From: Chloroflexota bacterium
Lineage (GTDB): Bacteria > Chloroflexota > Dehalococcoidia > Bin125
Assembly (NCBI GenBank): GCA_009838735.1
Contig: VXQZ01000050.1
Coordinates: forward strand, 57,924 to 121,923
Reading direction: 5' to 3'
DNA length: 64,000 nt
Under the pieces are notes generated by a model that worked only from the letters and a program-made list of their open reading frames with translations, had not been told where the DNA came from and did no database searches. Below are positions 8,336 through 17,048 of the stretch, one piece after another (position 1 is the first letter of the stretch; each line of letters opens with the position of its first letter). The translations under genes were made by a program, and so were the position numbers.

Positions 8336-8464
8336 GAACGGAACCGAACAGGATCGAACGCCGGCGAACGAGATCGACCCGACGCGAACACTCCACGTCC
8401 GTCCACGGTCGCTCAGAATCGAACGCGATCGAACAGGATCGAACAGATCCGAACAAATCGAACA
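8336..8464 (+). repeat. Degenerate 10-base-period GAAC array in the argD-argG gap
   Basis: GAAC recurs at 8336, 8346, 8356, 8366, (GACC at 8376) and 8386, all spaced exactly 10 bases. After a phase break it recurs at 8421, 8431, 8441, 8451 and 8460. The unit is close to GATCGAACAG or AAATCSGAAC. It fills nearly the whole 150-base intergenic region and stops just before the argG ribosome-binding site (GGAG, 8471-8474). The unit is too short and too variable for a CRISPR or ordinary minisatellite. Related arrays occur at 17.3 kb and 47.2 kb. Confidence 0.8.
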
Positions 8465-8481
8465 CAGTTGGGAGCACTGGG

Positions 8482-9735
8482 GTGGCAAGACGAACTGACG
8501 ACAAGCGGGTCGTGTTGGCCTATTCGGGCGGACTGGATACATCCGTCGTCACGCGTTGGTTGACCGAGCGCGGTTGGGAAGTCATCTGCATGACTGCCGA
8601 CATGGGCTACCTCGAGGCGGACGAAGACCTCGAGAGCCGCGCCTATGCGGCCGGCGCGGTAGGATTCGAAATGCTCGACCTGCGCGACGACTTCGCCAGA
8701 GCCTTCTGCTTTCCCGCGTTGATGGCCGGAGCGCTCTACGAGGGCCGCTATCCGCTGGCCACGGCGCTGGCCCGGCCACTAATCGCCAAGGCGTTGGTTG
8801 ACGTCGCTCGCCGGCACAACGCGACCGCCGTGGCGCACGGCTGCACCGGCAAGGGCAACGACCAGGTCCGCTTCGACGTCTCAGTTCAGGCGCTAGCCCC
8901 GGATTTGCGCATCCTCGCGCCGGTCAGAGAGTGGGAGTTGACGACACGGGAATCGGAAATCGTTTACGCCCAGGCGCACAGCATCCCGATCACCGTGAGC
9001 GTCGACAAGCAATACTCCACCGACGAGAACCTCTGGGGCCGCTCGATTGAAGCCGGCCCGCTGGAGGATCCGTGGACGGAACCGCCCAACAACGTCTGGG
9101 AATGGACTGCCAACCCCGAGGACGCTCCCGACAACCCGACTTACATCGAGATCGGCTTCGAACGTGGACGTCCCGTTTCGCTGAACGGCGAAGATCTGGA
9201 TCCGGTCACGCTGATCAGCCGTGTGCACGACGTCGCCGGCGCCAACGGCGTCGGGCGAATCGACATGGTTGAGGACCGGCTGGTCGGAATTAAATCCCGC
9301 GAGGTCTACGAAGCGCCGGCCGCGACAACGCTGCGGATCGCACACCAGGCGCTGGAGACGCTGACCCTGTCCAAGACCCAGATTCGCCTCAAGCATCGTC
9401 TGATGCAGGACTACGCCGACCTGATCTACGACGGCCTCTGGTTCACCGGTACACACCAGGACCTGGCCGCCTTCACTGCTTCGATGCAGCGTCACGTGAC
9501 AGGCACCTCGCGAGTCAAGCTGTACAAGGGCCAGGCAGTGACCGTCGGCGTCGAGAGCCCCAACAGCCTCTACCAATACTCGTTGGCCACCTATGACGAA
9601 GGCGACGTGTTCGACCAGACATCGGCCGTCGGCTTCATCGACATCTTCGGGTTGCCGGTCCGGGTCCAGGCCGAAAAGCAGTTGCTGCAACAACCGGGCG
9701 GCGTCCTCGACGTATCATCAGGTCGTACGACCTGA
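8482..9735 (+). CDS. argG: Argininosuccinate synthase
   Basis: ArgG joins citrulline and aspartate with ATP cleavage to AMP and pyrophosphate. The 417-residue product begins with the N-type ATP pyrophosphatase P-loop AYSGGLDTSV (about residues 13-22). It contains the family motifs HGCTGKGNDQVRF, WGRSIEAGPLEDPW and EYIEIGFERG-like GIGRID..EDR..G.KSRE.YE. It starts at GTG 8482 with GGAG seven bases upstream (spacing to 8471-8474). The 150-base gap before it is filled by a 10-base-period array. The last codons and stop lie within a perfect 18-base palindrome. Length and motifs are complete and nothing suggests a paralogue of other function. Confidence 0.96.
   Translation: MARRTDDKRVVLAYSGGLDTSVVTRWLTERGWEVICMTADMGYLEADEDLESRAYAAGAVGFEMLDLRDDFARAFCFPALMAGALYEGRYPLATALARPLIAKALVDVARRHNATAVAHGCTGKGNDQVRFDVSVQALAPDLRILAPVREWELTTRESEIVYAQAHSIPITVSVDKQYSTDENLWGRSIEAGPLEDPWTEPPNNVWEWTANPEDAPDNPTYIEIGFERGRPVSLNGEDLDPVTLISRVHDVAGANGVGRIDMVEDRLVGIKSREVYEAPAATTLRIAHQALETLTLSKTQIRLKHRLMQDYADLIYDGLWFTGTHQDLAAFTASMQRHVTGTSRVKLYKGQAVTVGVESPNSLYQYSLATYDEGDVFDQTSAVGFIDIFGLPVRVQAEKQLLQQPGGVLDVSSGRTT
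9718..9735. promoter_or_regulatory. Perfect 18-base palindrome across the argG stop codon
   Basis: TCAGGTCGTACGACCTGA reads the same on both strands and ends with the argG stop. A second, smaller inverted repeat, CAGG-TTCG-CCTG, follows at about 9743-9754. Together they could be an operator for a dimeric regulator of the next gene, or two mRNA hairpins separating argG from the downstream reading frame. Nothing identifies the binding protein. Confidence 0.4.
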
Positions 9736-9782
9736 CACCCGGCAGGTTCGCCTGACGATTCGGCCAGACAGGAGAGCGTGCG

Positions 9783-10142
9783 ATGACGACGAACGCCTCT
9801 GATGCAGAAATCGACATTCGCTACGAAACGGCCGTGGACACGGCCGGCGGGCCCGACGCGGCAGACTTCGAAATCCGCCGTCCCGGCCATCCGACACTGG
9901 AAGTCGCCCTGTACCTGGCGCTCGACGCCAGGCAGGCCTTCGAGGCTGCCTGCGGCCCTCTCTCCGATGCGCAGACGCAGGCGCTCATCCGCGCAATCGC
10001 GGGCGGCCTCTATCCGGCCCTGATCGCCGGTGGCGCCATTCCCCCCGCGATCATCACGGTGCGCGCGGGAGACTTCGACGACGAACAGTTCGAACACACG
10101 ATCAACGCAGCAGGACTGACCAGGCTGCCCGCAGACGAATAG
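9783..10142 (+). CDS. Small protein of unknown function between argG and argH
   Basis: The product is 119 residues, acidic and Ala-rich, and I do not recognise it. The start is set by a good ribosome-binding site (GGAGAG, 9771-9776) seven bases before the ATG. Its middle contains an amphipathic, helix-prone part (LEVALYLALDARQAFEAACG, then QTQALIRAIAGGLYPALIAGG) with two glycine turns, followed by a short beta-like segment (PPAIITVRAGDFDDEQFEHT). There is no signal peptide or clear membrane span. It starts 47 bases after argG and ends 10 bases before argH, so it is surely in the same transcript. A role tied to arginine synthesis is possible, but only the location supports it. Confidence 0.7.
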   Translation: MTTNASDAEIDIRYETAVDTAGGPDAADFEIRRPGHPTLEVALYLALDARQAFEAACGPLSDAQTQALIRAIAGGLYPALIAGGAIPPAIITVRAGDFDDEQFEHTINAAGLTRLPADE

Positions 10143-10152
10143 CAGGCGGCGC

Positions 10153-11696
<1,544 letters not shown>

Positions 11697-11700
<4 letters not shown>

Positions 11701-12383
11701 GCACGGCGACGATCCGGCCGGTGCAGATCGCGCCGTCCATCCTCAACGCTGATTGGACCCGGCTGGCCGACCAGATCTCAGAGGCGGAGGCAGCGGGCGT
11801 CGATTGGATCACCCTTGACGTGATGGACGGCAACTTCGTCCCGCCGATCACCTTCGGCGCGCAGATGGCCTCGGCGGTGCGTGCATTGACGGACCTGCCG
11901 ATCGAAGCGCACCTGATGGTCGAACATCCCGAGGATCACATCGAGGACTTCATCGCCGCCGGCGTCAATTGTGTGACCATCCACATCGAGACCACGCGAC
12001 ACCCGCACCGACTGCTCCAGCGGATTGCCGACGCCGGCGTCGAGGCCGGCGTGACCCTCAATCCGGGCACGCCGATGAGCGAGCTCGACGCGGTCGTGCC
12101 GATCTGCGACCGCATCCAGATCATGAGCGTCAATCCCGGCTGGGGCGGTCAACAGTTCATCCCCGAGTCGCTCGACCGAATCAAACAGGCGCGAACCATG
12201 CTCGATGCCTGCGGCCGTGAACGTGCGCACGTCGCCGTCGACGGCGGCGTCAACGAATCGACGATCGCCGCCATCGTCAAGGCCGGCGCAGACTGGCTGG
12301 TCGCCGGTTCGGCCGTCTACAACGACCGCGAGTCCGTCGCCGACGCCGTGGCGCGTCTGCGACGGGCGCTGCCGAGCGACTAG
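11697..12383 (+). CDS. rpe: Ribulose-phosphate 3-epimerase
   Basis: Rpe interconverts ribulose 5-phosphate and xylulose 5-phosphate in the pentose phosphate or Calvin pathways. The 228-residue TIM barrel shows all expected elements: QIAPSILNADW, the catalytic Asp and metal site in ITLDVMDGNFVP, HLMVEHPE, ALNPGTP-like LNPGTPMSEL, MSVNPGWGGQQFIPE, and VDGGVNESTI with GADWLVAGSAV at the phosphate site. It begins at an ATG coupled to argH. It meets the convergent gene tail-to-tail with a four-base overlap, so no terminator fits between them. Confidence 0.96.
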
Positions 12384-13513
12384 AGCGTCTTCTCGAAGAT
12401 CCGATAGACCTTGTACACCTCGGCGTCGGTGCGTCGCAGCGCGTGGTTGAGCAGGTGGTTGTCCTCCAGCACCCAGCCGAGTTCGGCCCACTGGTACCCC
12501 TGTGCTGCGCCGCGCACGTGGACCTCGGCGGTCAACATGACCCCGAGTTGCGCGAACTCCCGCGTGCGCCACTTCTGCCGCACCCCCAGCAGCATCACCC
12601 GCCCGCTCTCCGGCCCGCGCTTGAGCCGCCAGAGCACCTTGGCCCAACCGAACGGGAACAGCCGGCCGTCGATGTCGCGCGCGCATTCATTGAGATTCGG
12701 GATCGATATCACCATCGCCGCCGCCTCGCCGTCGATCTCGACAAACGCGGTCAGCCGTGGATCGGCGAACTGAGCGAGGTCGGCGGCCAGGCGGTCGGCT
12801 TCCTCCGCCGTGATCGGGACCGATCCCCAGTTCTCGACCCATGCCTCGTTGAAGATTTCGGCCGCAATGCGCACGTCGCGCTGAAAATTGCGTTTGTCGA
12901 ACGGCCGCACCGTAACCCGGGGATGGTCGTGAATCCGCCGCCAGGCGCGCTCGCGCCGATCACCGAGCGGGGCGTCGACGGGATAGCGATACGCCCAGAG
13001 GTCTTTGGCCTTCTGGTAGCCGTTGGCCGCGATCAGCTCGGGAAACCAGGTCCGGCCGTGCGGCATGGCGACCATCGGCGGCGTGTCGAACCCCTTGACC
13101 AGGCAGCCCGACTCGTCATTGATAGTGAAACTGAACGGCCCCCGGGAGAATCTGGCCCCGCGTTCGCGTAGCCACGACTCCGCAGCCTGAAACAACGCGG
13201 TTGCTGCCTCGCCGTCATCGATGCAGTCGAAATGACCGAAGAATCCTGCGGATTCGTTCCATTTGTCATCGTGCAACGGATTGATCTGCGCGGAGATTCG
13301 GCCGATGTCGCGGCCATCTCGCTCGGCAATGAAGAGTTGCGCCTCGCCGTATCGCAGGAACGGTGTCTTACCAGGATCGAGTCGCTCCATCTGCGCCCGG
13401 CGCAACATCGGGATCCAATTGGGATCACCGTTGTAGACGGTCCAGAGCAGATCGACGAACGGAGCGGCCTGACGCCCGAATCCGATCGCTCGGACCCGGA
13501 CGCCGGAAGTCAT
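12380..13513 (-). CDS. GNAT-like conserved protein of about 380 residues
   Basis: The 377-residue product belongs to a widespread family of double-GNAT-like proteins of unknown substrate. The recognisable pattern is an N-terminal FVDLLWTVYNGDPNWIPML, then 'G.AQLFIAERDGRDIGRISAQIN', GFFGHFDCIDD.E.A..LF..AE.WLRERG, RGPFSFTINDESGCLVKGFD.PP, and a later EIFNEAW..NWGSVPIT.EE segment. The first half contains the V.RI.A..N beta-bulge region where acetyl-CoA would bind. No operon partner on this strand is closer than the RRM gene 36 bases upstream. Acetyltransferase activity is inferred from the fold only. Confidence 0.75.
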   Translation of the reverse strand: MTSGVRVRAIGFGRQAAPFVDLLWTVYNGDPNWIPMLRRAQMERLDPGKTPFLRYGEAQLFIAERDGRDIGRISAQINPLHDDKWNESAGFFGHFDCIDDGEAATALFQAAESWLRERGARFSRGPFSFTINDESGCLVKGFDTPPMVAMPHGRTWFPELIAANGYQKAKDLWAYRYPVDAPLGDRRERAWRRIHDHPRVTVRPFDKRNFQRDVRIAAEIFNEAWVENWGSVPITAEEADRLAADLAQFADPRLTAFVEIDGEAAAMVISIPNLNECARDIDGRLFPFGWAKVLWRLKRGPESGRVMLLGVRQKWRTREFAQLGVMLTAEVHVRGAAQGYQWAELGWVLEDNHLLNHALRRTDAEVYKVYRIFEKTL

Positions 13514-13549
13514 ATCGACAGGTGAAGCGAGAGCAGCGCCGGTGCTGTG

Positions 13550-14026
13550 CTACCAGCGGCGCCCTCGGTCGGCGTAGCTGTCGCGTGAACCACGGTCGTC
13601 ATAGCGCGGCTCACGGCTGCCGCCGCCGCGATTCTCGCGGTAACCGCCGTCCCGGCCGCCGCCGTCGCGGTAGCCGCCACCGCCGCCGCCGCGCTCCTCG
13701 CGGTAGCCGCCACCGCCGCCGCGCTCTTCGCGGTAGCCGCCGCCACCGCCGCCGCCTCGGTAGCCGCCACCGCCGCCACCGCCGGCGCCTCGCGGGCGCG
13801 CTTCATTGACACGCAACTGGCGACCATCGAGGTCGTAACCGTCAAGCGCGGTGATCGCGTTGCGGGCTTCGTCATCGGACATATCCACGAAGCCGAATCC
13901 TCGTGATCGGCCGCTGTCGCGGTCGACGGGGATCACGCAGTCGTGAACTTCGCCGTGCTCGGCGAACAGATCGCGCAGTTCTTCAGAGTTCGTACGGAAG
14001 GGCAGGTTTCCAACGTAGATTCGCAT
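13550..14026 (-). CDS. Glycine-rich RRM RNA-binding protein
   Basis: Residues 1 to about 78 form one RNA-recognition motif: RNP2 is IYVGNL at the start and RNP1 is RGFGFVDM near residue 43. The remaining 80 residues are almost entirely Gly, Arg, Tyr and Glu in repeats such as GGGGGYREERG, giving a disordered RGG/YRG tail. Such small RRM-plus-Gly-rich proteins occur in cyanobacteria and several other bacterial groups, where some are cold-induced RNA chaperones. GAGGAAT directly before the ATG is a strong ribosome-binding site. The gene lies downstream of rpmB on the same strand. The repetitive tail is GC-rich and likely to vary in length between strains. Confidence 0.93.
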   Translation of the reverse strand: MRIYVGNLPFRTNSEELRDLFAEHGEVHDCVIPVDRDSGRSRGFGFVDMSDDEARNAITALDGYDLDGRQLRVNEARPRGAGGGGGGGYRGGGGGGGYREERGGGGGYREERGGGGGGYRDGGGRDGGYRENRGGGSREPRYDDRGSRDSYADRGRRW

Positions 14027-14089
14027 ATTCCTCGGTCTCGGTGTGGCAGCGCGAGTGCGCCGTCTTCGGGCTGGTACAGGTCGTCAGGG

Positions 14090-14106
14090 GCGGACGCTTC
14101 GTCCGC
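14090..14106 (-). terminator. Hairpin between rpmB and the RRM gene
   Basis: GCGGACG and CGTCCGC pair perfectly around a three-base loop. It lies in the 146-base gap between the L28 gene and the RRM gene. No U-run follows on the - strand, so it may be an attenuator or an mRNA leader structure of the RRM gene rather than a full terminator. Confidence 0.3.
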
Positions 14107-14172
14107 GGCTCTGGCTCTCAGGCGGTTGGATAATCCGATCCGGCTCGGGCTTGGTCGATCGTCATGGATGAA

Positions 14173-14388
14173 TCAGGCGGCGAGCCGCTTCATCATCGTT
14201 CTCAGGCATGCGGTGCAAACGTTAAGCCGTTGGGATTTACCGTCAACGGTTACTTTGTGTCGGTGAATATTCGGCTTGAACGTGCGCGACGTGCGGGGCG
14301 CCTTGCGCTTCCAGCGTCCGGAGTGCTTGTGGCGGATGTTGCGGCCGAAACTGGTCCGCTTTGGACAGAGATCGCACTTACCCGCCAT
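14173..14388 (-). CDS. rpmB: 50S ribosomal protein L28
   Basis: The 71-residue protein is a component of the large ribosomal subunit. It begins MAGKCDLCPKR, with GRNIRHKHSGRWKRKAPRT, and ends NVCTACLRTMMKRL. The two Cys pairs (C..C and C..C) indicate the zinc-binding form of L28. The start at 14388 is supported by GAGGGA about seven bases upstream; a longer reading from 14442 adds 18 residues with no family similarity. It is divergent from fakA, an order also known from other bacteria, where L28 often neighbours the DAK2-domain gene. Confidence 0.95.
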   Translation of the reverse strand: MAGKCDLCPKRTSFGRNIRHKHSGRWKRKAPRTSRTFKPNIHRHKVTVDGKSQRLNVCTACLRTMMKRLAA

Positions 14389-14463
14389 CGATCGTCCCTC
14401 AAGTCCTTCGTCCGCCCACGCGCACTGTCCAGATGACGCCACAGTCGCCGGCGCCTGGCAGGT

Positions 14464-14472
14464 ATCATACCA
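14464..14472 (-). promoter_or_regulatory. Extended -10 promoter element for rpmB
   Basis: On the - strand TG-G-TATGAT (positions 14472 down to 14464) matches an extended -10 box with one change from TATAAT. Transcription would begin near 14457, about 70 bases before the L28 start. No good -35 box is visible at 17 bases, which extended -10 promoters can do without. Confidence 0.4.
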
Positions 14473-14537
14473 GCACCCTGACCCGCTTCCGGGCGGGTGC
14501 CTGTGGCGACGTTGGCACTCTATACGGGAGGCTACAA

Positions 14538-16130
14538 ATGGTCGACAGCGTACTCACCGGGGCCGACGTCAAGCGCATGATCCAGGGCGCCGCCGGCTGG
14601 GTCGCCTTGCATCGTGAAGCGCTGAATCTGATCAACGTCTATCCCGTGCCCGATGGTGACACCGGCGCCAACCTCGGCCGCACCCTGGCCGCGGCCAGCG
14701 AGGCGATGGCAGATGTCGCCGCCAACGCCTCGGCCCGCGAGATCGCGACGACCGCTGCCTCTGCTGCTTTGCTCGGCGGTCGAGGCAGCTCAGGAGTCAT
14801 CGGGGCCCAATGGCTGCGTGGATTTGCCGCCGGACTCTCGGAGGACGGCGACGCGTCGCTCACCGCGGCATTTGCCAGCGCCGCGGAGGCGGCACGCAAC
14901 GCCGTGACGGAACCCCGCGACGGCACCATGATTTCCGTCGCCGCCGATACCGCCACCGCTGTGCAAGACGCCGATGCCGATCTGCTCGCTCAGTTGCAGC
15001 GCGCCGTCGAGGCGGCCTATGAGTCGGTCGAGCACACGCCCGAGCAGAACCCGGTGCTCAAGGACGCCGGCGTCGTTGACGCCGGCGCGCGAGGCCTCGA
15101 GTTCATGCTGCGCGGCATGGCCGGTGCCCTGGCGGGCGAGCCGATTCCCGACGTACCCGCCGAGCTGGGCGCCATCGACCCCGGCTGGCTAGCGCGCCGT
15201 CTCGATGACGGTGGCGAGTTCGACGGATTCTGCACCGAACTCGTCGTCGCCAATGTCCAGGACATCGACGGACTGCGCGAGGTGCTCTCCGGCGATGATG
15301 AGACCGTCATGCTCGCGCCCGACGGCGAGGACCTGCGAATCCACCTGCACACCACCGAGCCCGCCGACGCCTACGCCGCCGCGGACGAGGCCGGCCGGAT
15401 TCGCGTCTTCCGCGCCGTCGACATGCGCATGCAGGCTGCTCGGACCCACGAGTCAGAGTCCGACGCCGCAGTCGTTGCTGTCGTCCAGGGCAGCGGCTTT
15501 GTCCGCGTCTTCACCGAGCTTGGCGCAGCGGCGATCGTCTCTGGCGGCGCCGCCGACAATCCCTCGGTCGAGATGCTGTTCTCGGCCGCCGAGTCGGTCA
15601 AGGGCGAGGACGTGATCATCCTGCCCAACAATCACAACGTCACCCCCGCCGCCGAGCGCGCCGGTGAACTGGCCGCTGAGGCCGACGAACCGCAGCGCGT
15701 CCACGTGATTCACAACGACAGCCAGGCCGAAGGTGTGGCCGCCCTCGCCGCCGTAATCGGCGGAGTCCCGGCCGAGGATGTCGTCGCCGAGATGCAGGAT
15801 GCGCTACAGGCGGTCCGCATCGGACGCGTCACCCACGCCGCCAGGACGCTTGAAGGCGACATACCGATTACCGAAGGTCAGCCCTTCGCGATGCTCGACG
15901 GTGAGATCGCCGGCGCCGGCGAGTCAATCGACGAAGTCGCGCTGTCCCTGGCCTCGCAAATGGCAGCCTCCCTCAGCGGCGCATCGCTATTCACGGCCTA
16001 CGTCGGCGAGGACGTCAGCGACGAGCGGGCGGATGCGTTGGCCGAAGCGATTGAAGAATCAACGGGTCTGGAAGTCGACCTGATTGAAGGCGGACAGCCT
16101 CACTACCCGTGGCTGCTCGCGCTCGAGTAA
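14538..16130 (+). CDS. fakA: Fatty acid kinase subunit FakA (DAK2-domain protein)
   Basis: FakA is the ATP-binding subunit that phosphorylates fatty acids held by FakB, so that exogenous fatty acids can enter phospholipid synthesis. The 530-residue product has the N-terminal DAK2/DhaL domain with the Mg-ATP motif VYPVPDGDTGANL (about residues 34-46) and LGGRGSSGVIGAQWLRG. A middle domain and a C-terminal DegV-like part follow (LPNNHNVTPAAERA; the end contains YVGEDVSDERADAL...GGQPHYPWLLALE). The ATG at 14538 has GGGAGG six bases upstream. FakB follows 69 bases later, which strongly supports this function rather than dihydroxyacetone kinase. Confidence 0.92.
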   Translation: MVDSVLTGADVKRMIQGAAGWVALHREALNLINVYPVPDGDTGANLGRTLAAASEAMADVAANASAREIATTAASAALLGGRGSSGVIGAQWLRGFAAGLSEDGDASLTAAFASAAEAARNAVTEPRDGTMISVAADTATAVQDADADLLAQLQRAVEAAYESVEHTPEQNPVLKDAGVVDAGARGLEFMLRGMAGALAGEPIPDVPAELGAIDPGWLARRLDDGGEFDGFCTELVVANVQDIDGLREVLSGDDETVMLAPDGEDLRIHLHTTEPADAYAAADEAGRIRVFRAVDMRMQAARTHESESDAAVVAVVQGSGFVRVFTELGAAAIVSGGAADNPSVEMLFSAAESVKGEDVIILPNNHNVTPAAERAGELAAEADEPQRVHVIHNDSQAEGVAALAAVIGGVPAEDVVAEMQDALQAVRIGRVTHAARTLEGDIPITEGQPFAMLDGEIAGAGESIDEVALSLASQMAASLSGASLFTAYVGEDVSDERADALAEAIEESTGLEVDLIEGGQPHYPWLLALE

Positions 16131-16140
16131 TCCACTCGTT

Positions 16141-16174
16141 CCCTCTCCCTCTGCGAGAGGGTTAGGGTGAGGGC
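16141..16174. repeat. CCCTCTCCC-type palindromic intergenic repeat, copy 1
   Basis: CCCTCTCCCTC / GCGAGAGGG forms a stem and is followed by TTAGGGTGAGGGC. This is a widespread class of short GC-rich intergenic palindromes. It lies between fakA and fakB, and related copies are at 47527-47554, 47605-47661 and 56058-56103. Confidence 0.7.
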
Positions 16175-16181
16175 AAACGCT

Positions 16182-16189
16182 GATAGTCT
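16182..16189 (+). promoter_or_regulatory. Possible extended -10 element before fakB
   Basis: The bases G-A-TAGTCT preceded by T (16181) give a TG-A-TAGTCT extended -10 match. The fakB ATG is only 10 bases further on and has no Shine-Dalgarno sequence, so a very short or leaderless transcript is suggested. Confidence 0.35.
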
Positions 16190-16199
16190 GGTAGAACAT

Positions 16200-17048
16200 A
16201 TGTCCATCGCAATCGTCACCGACTCCGCCTCCGACCTGGAACAGGGCGAGATCGAAGGCATCACCGTCATTCCGCTGCATCTGCACTTCGGCGATGAAGT
16301 CTTCGAAGACGGCGTCACCCTGACCAAGCCCGACTTCTGGCAACGGCTCAATCGCGTCGTCGAGGAAGGCGGTGTACTGCCCACGACCTCGCAGCCCGCT
16401 CCGGGAGCATTCCGCGACGCCTACCAGCAGCTGATCGACGATGGCGCGGACGGCGTCATCTCGGTCCACATCAGCGGCAAGCTCTCCGGCACCCTCAACT
16501 CGGCCCGCCAGGGAGCGTCGCTCCTCGATAATGCACCGCCCTTCGAGTTCGTTGACACCGAGACCGCTTCGATGTCGGTTGCCTGGGCCGCGCAGGCCGC
16601 GCTCGACGCCGACCGCGAGGGCGCGAGCATTGAGCAGGCCGCCGACGCAGCGCGTGAGAGCGCTGCCCGCTCGCGTGCCGTGCTGTTCGTCGAAACGCTT
16701 GACTACCTCCAGCGCGGCGGACGCATCGGCCGCGCCCGTCACCTCGCCGGTCGTTTGCTGCGCATGCGCCCACTGCTGGAAGTGATCGACGGTGAGATCG
16801 TCGACATCGAGAAGCCGCGCACACGCAAGAAGGCGCTCGATCGGCTCTACGCGCAGATCATGGCGCAGGGAACGCCGGAACGCGTCGCGATCATGCACGG
16901 AGGCGTAGAGTCTGACGCACGCGATCTCGCCAATCGCGTCTCGGAAGCCTGCGACGGCATGACCGTGCCCGTCGTCCTCTCCTCGCCCGTGATCGGTGCC
17001 CACGTCGGGCCTGGAACGGTTGGAGCCTCGGTCCTGAGACGGGCCTGA
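16200..17048 (+). CDS. fakB: DegV-family fatty-acid-binding protein FakB
   Basis: FakB proteins hold a fatty acid deep in a two-domain fold and present its carboxylate to FakA for phosphorylation. The 282-residue product begins IAIVTDSASDL and shows the fatty-acid carboxylate loop ISGKLSGTLNSAR (about residue 98), the T.....VDT..AS segment, and ETLDYLQRGGRIGRA near 165, all typical of DegV proteins. It ends VGPGTVGASVL, matching the 'H.GPG..g....' C-terminal signature. The stop TGA shares one base with the recG start. The order FakA-FakB-RecG is a common arrangement in Gram-positive and related bacteria. Confidence 0.93.
   Translation: MSIAIVTDSASDLEQGEIEGITVIPLHLHFGDEVFEDGVTLTKPDFWQRLNRVVEEGGVLPTTSQPAPGAFRDAYQQLIDDGADGVISVHISGKLSGTLNSARQGASLLDNAPPFEFVDTETASMSVAWAAQAALDADREGASIEQAADAARESAARSRAVLFVETLDYLQRGGRIGRARHLAGRLLRMRPLLEVIDGEIVDIEKPRTRKKALDRLYAQIMAQGTPERVAIMHGGVESDARDLANRVSEACDGMTVPVVLSSPVIGAHVGPGTVGASVLRRA

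Noticed and set aside
8336..8464. CRISPR array in the argD-argG gap
   Set aside because: Units are 10 bases with no spacer of 30 or more bases, and there are no cas genes in the window.
14538..16130. Dihydroxyacetone kinase
   Set aside because: The DAK2 domain is shared, but the C-terminal part and the adjacent DegV-family gene fit FakA.
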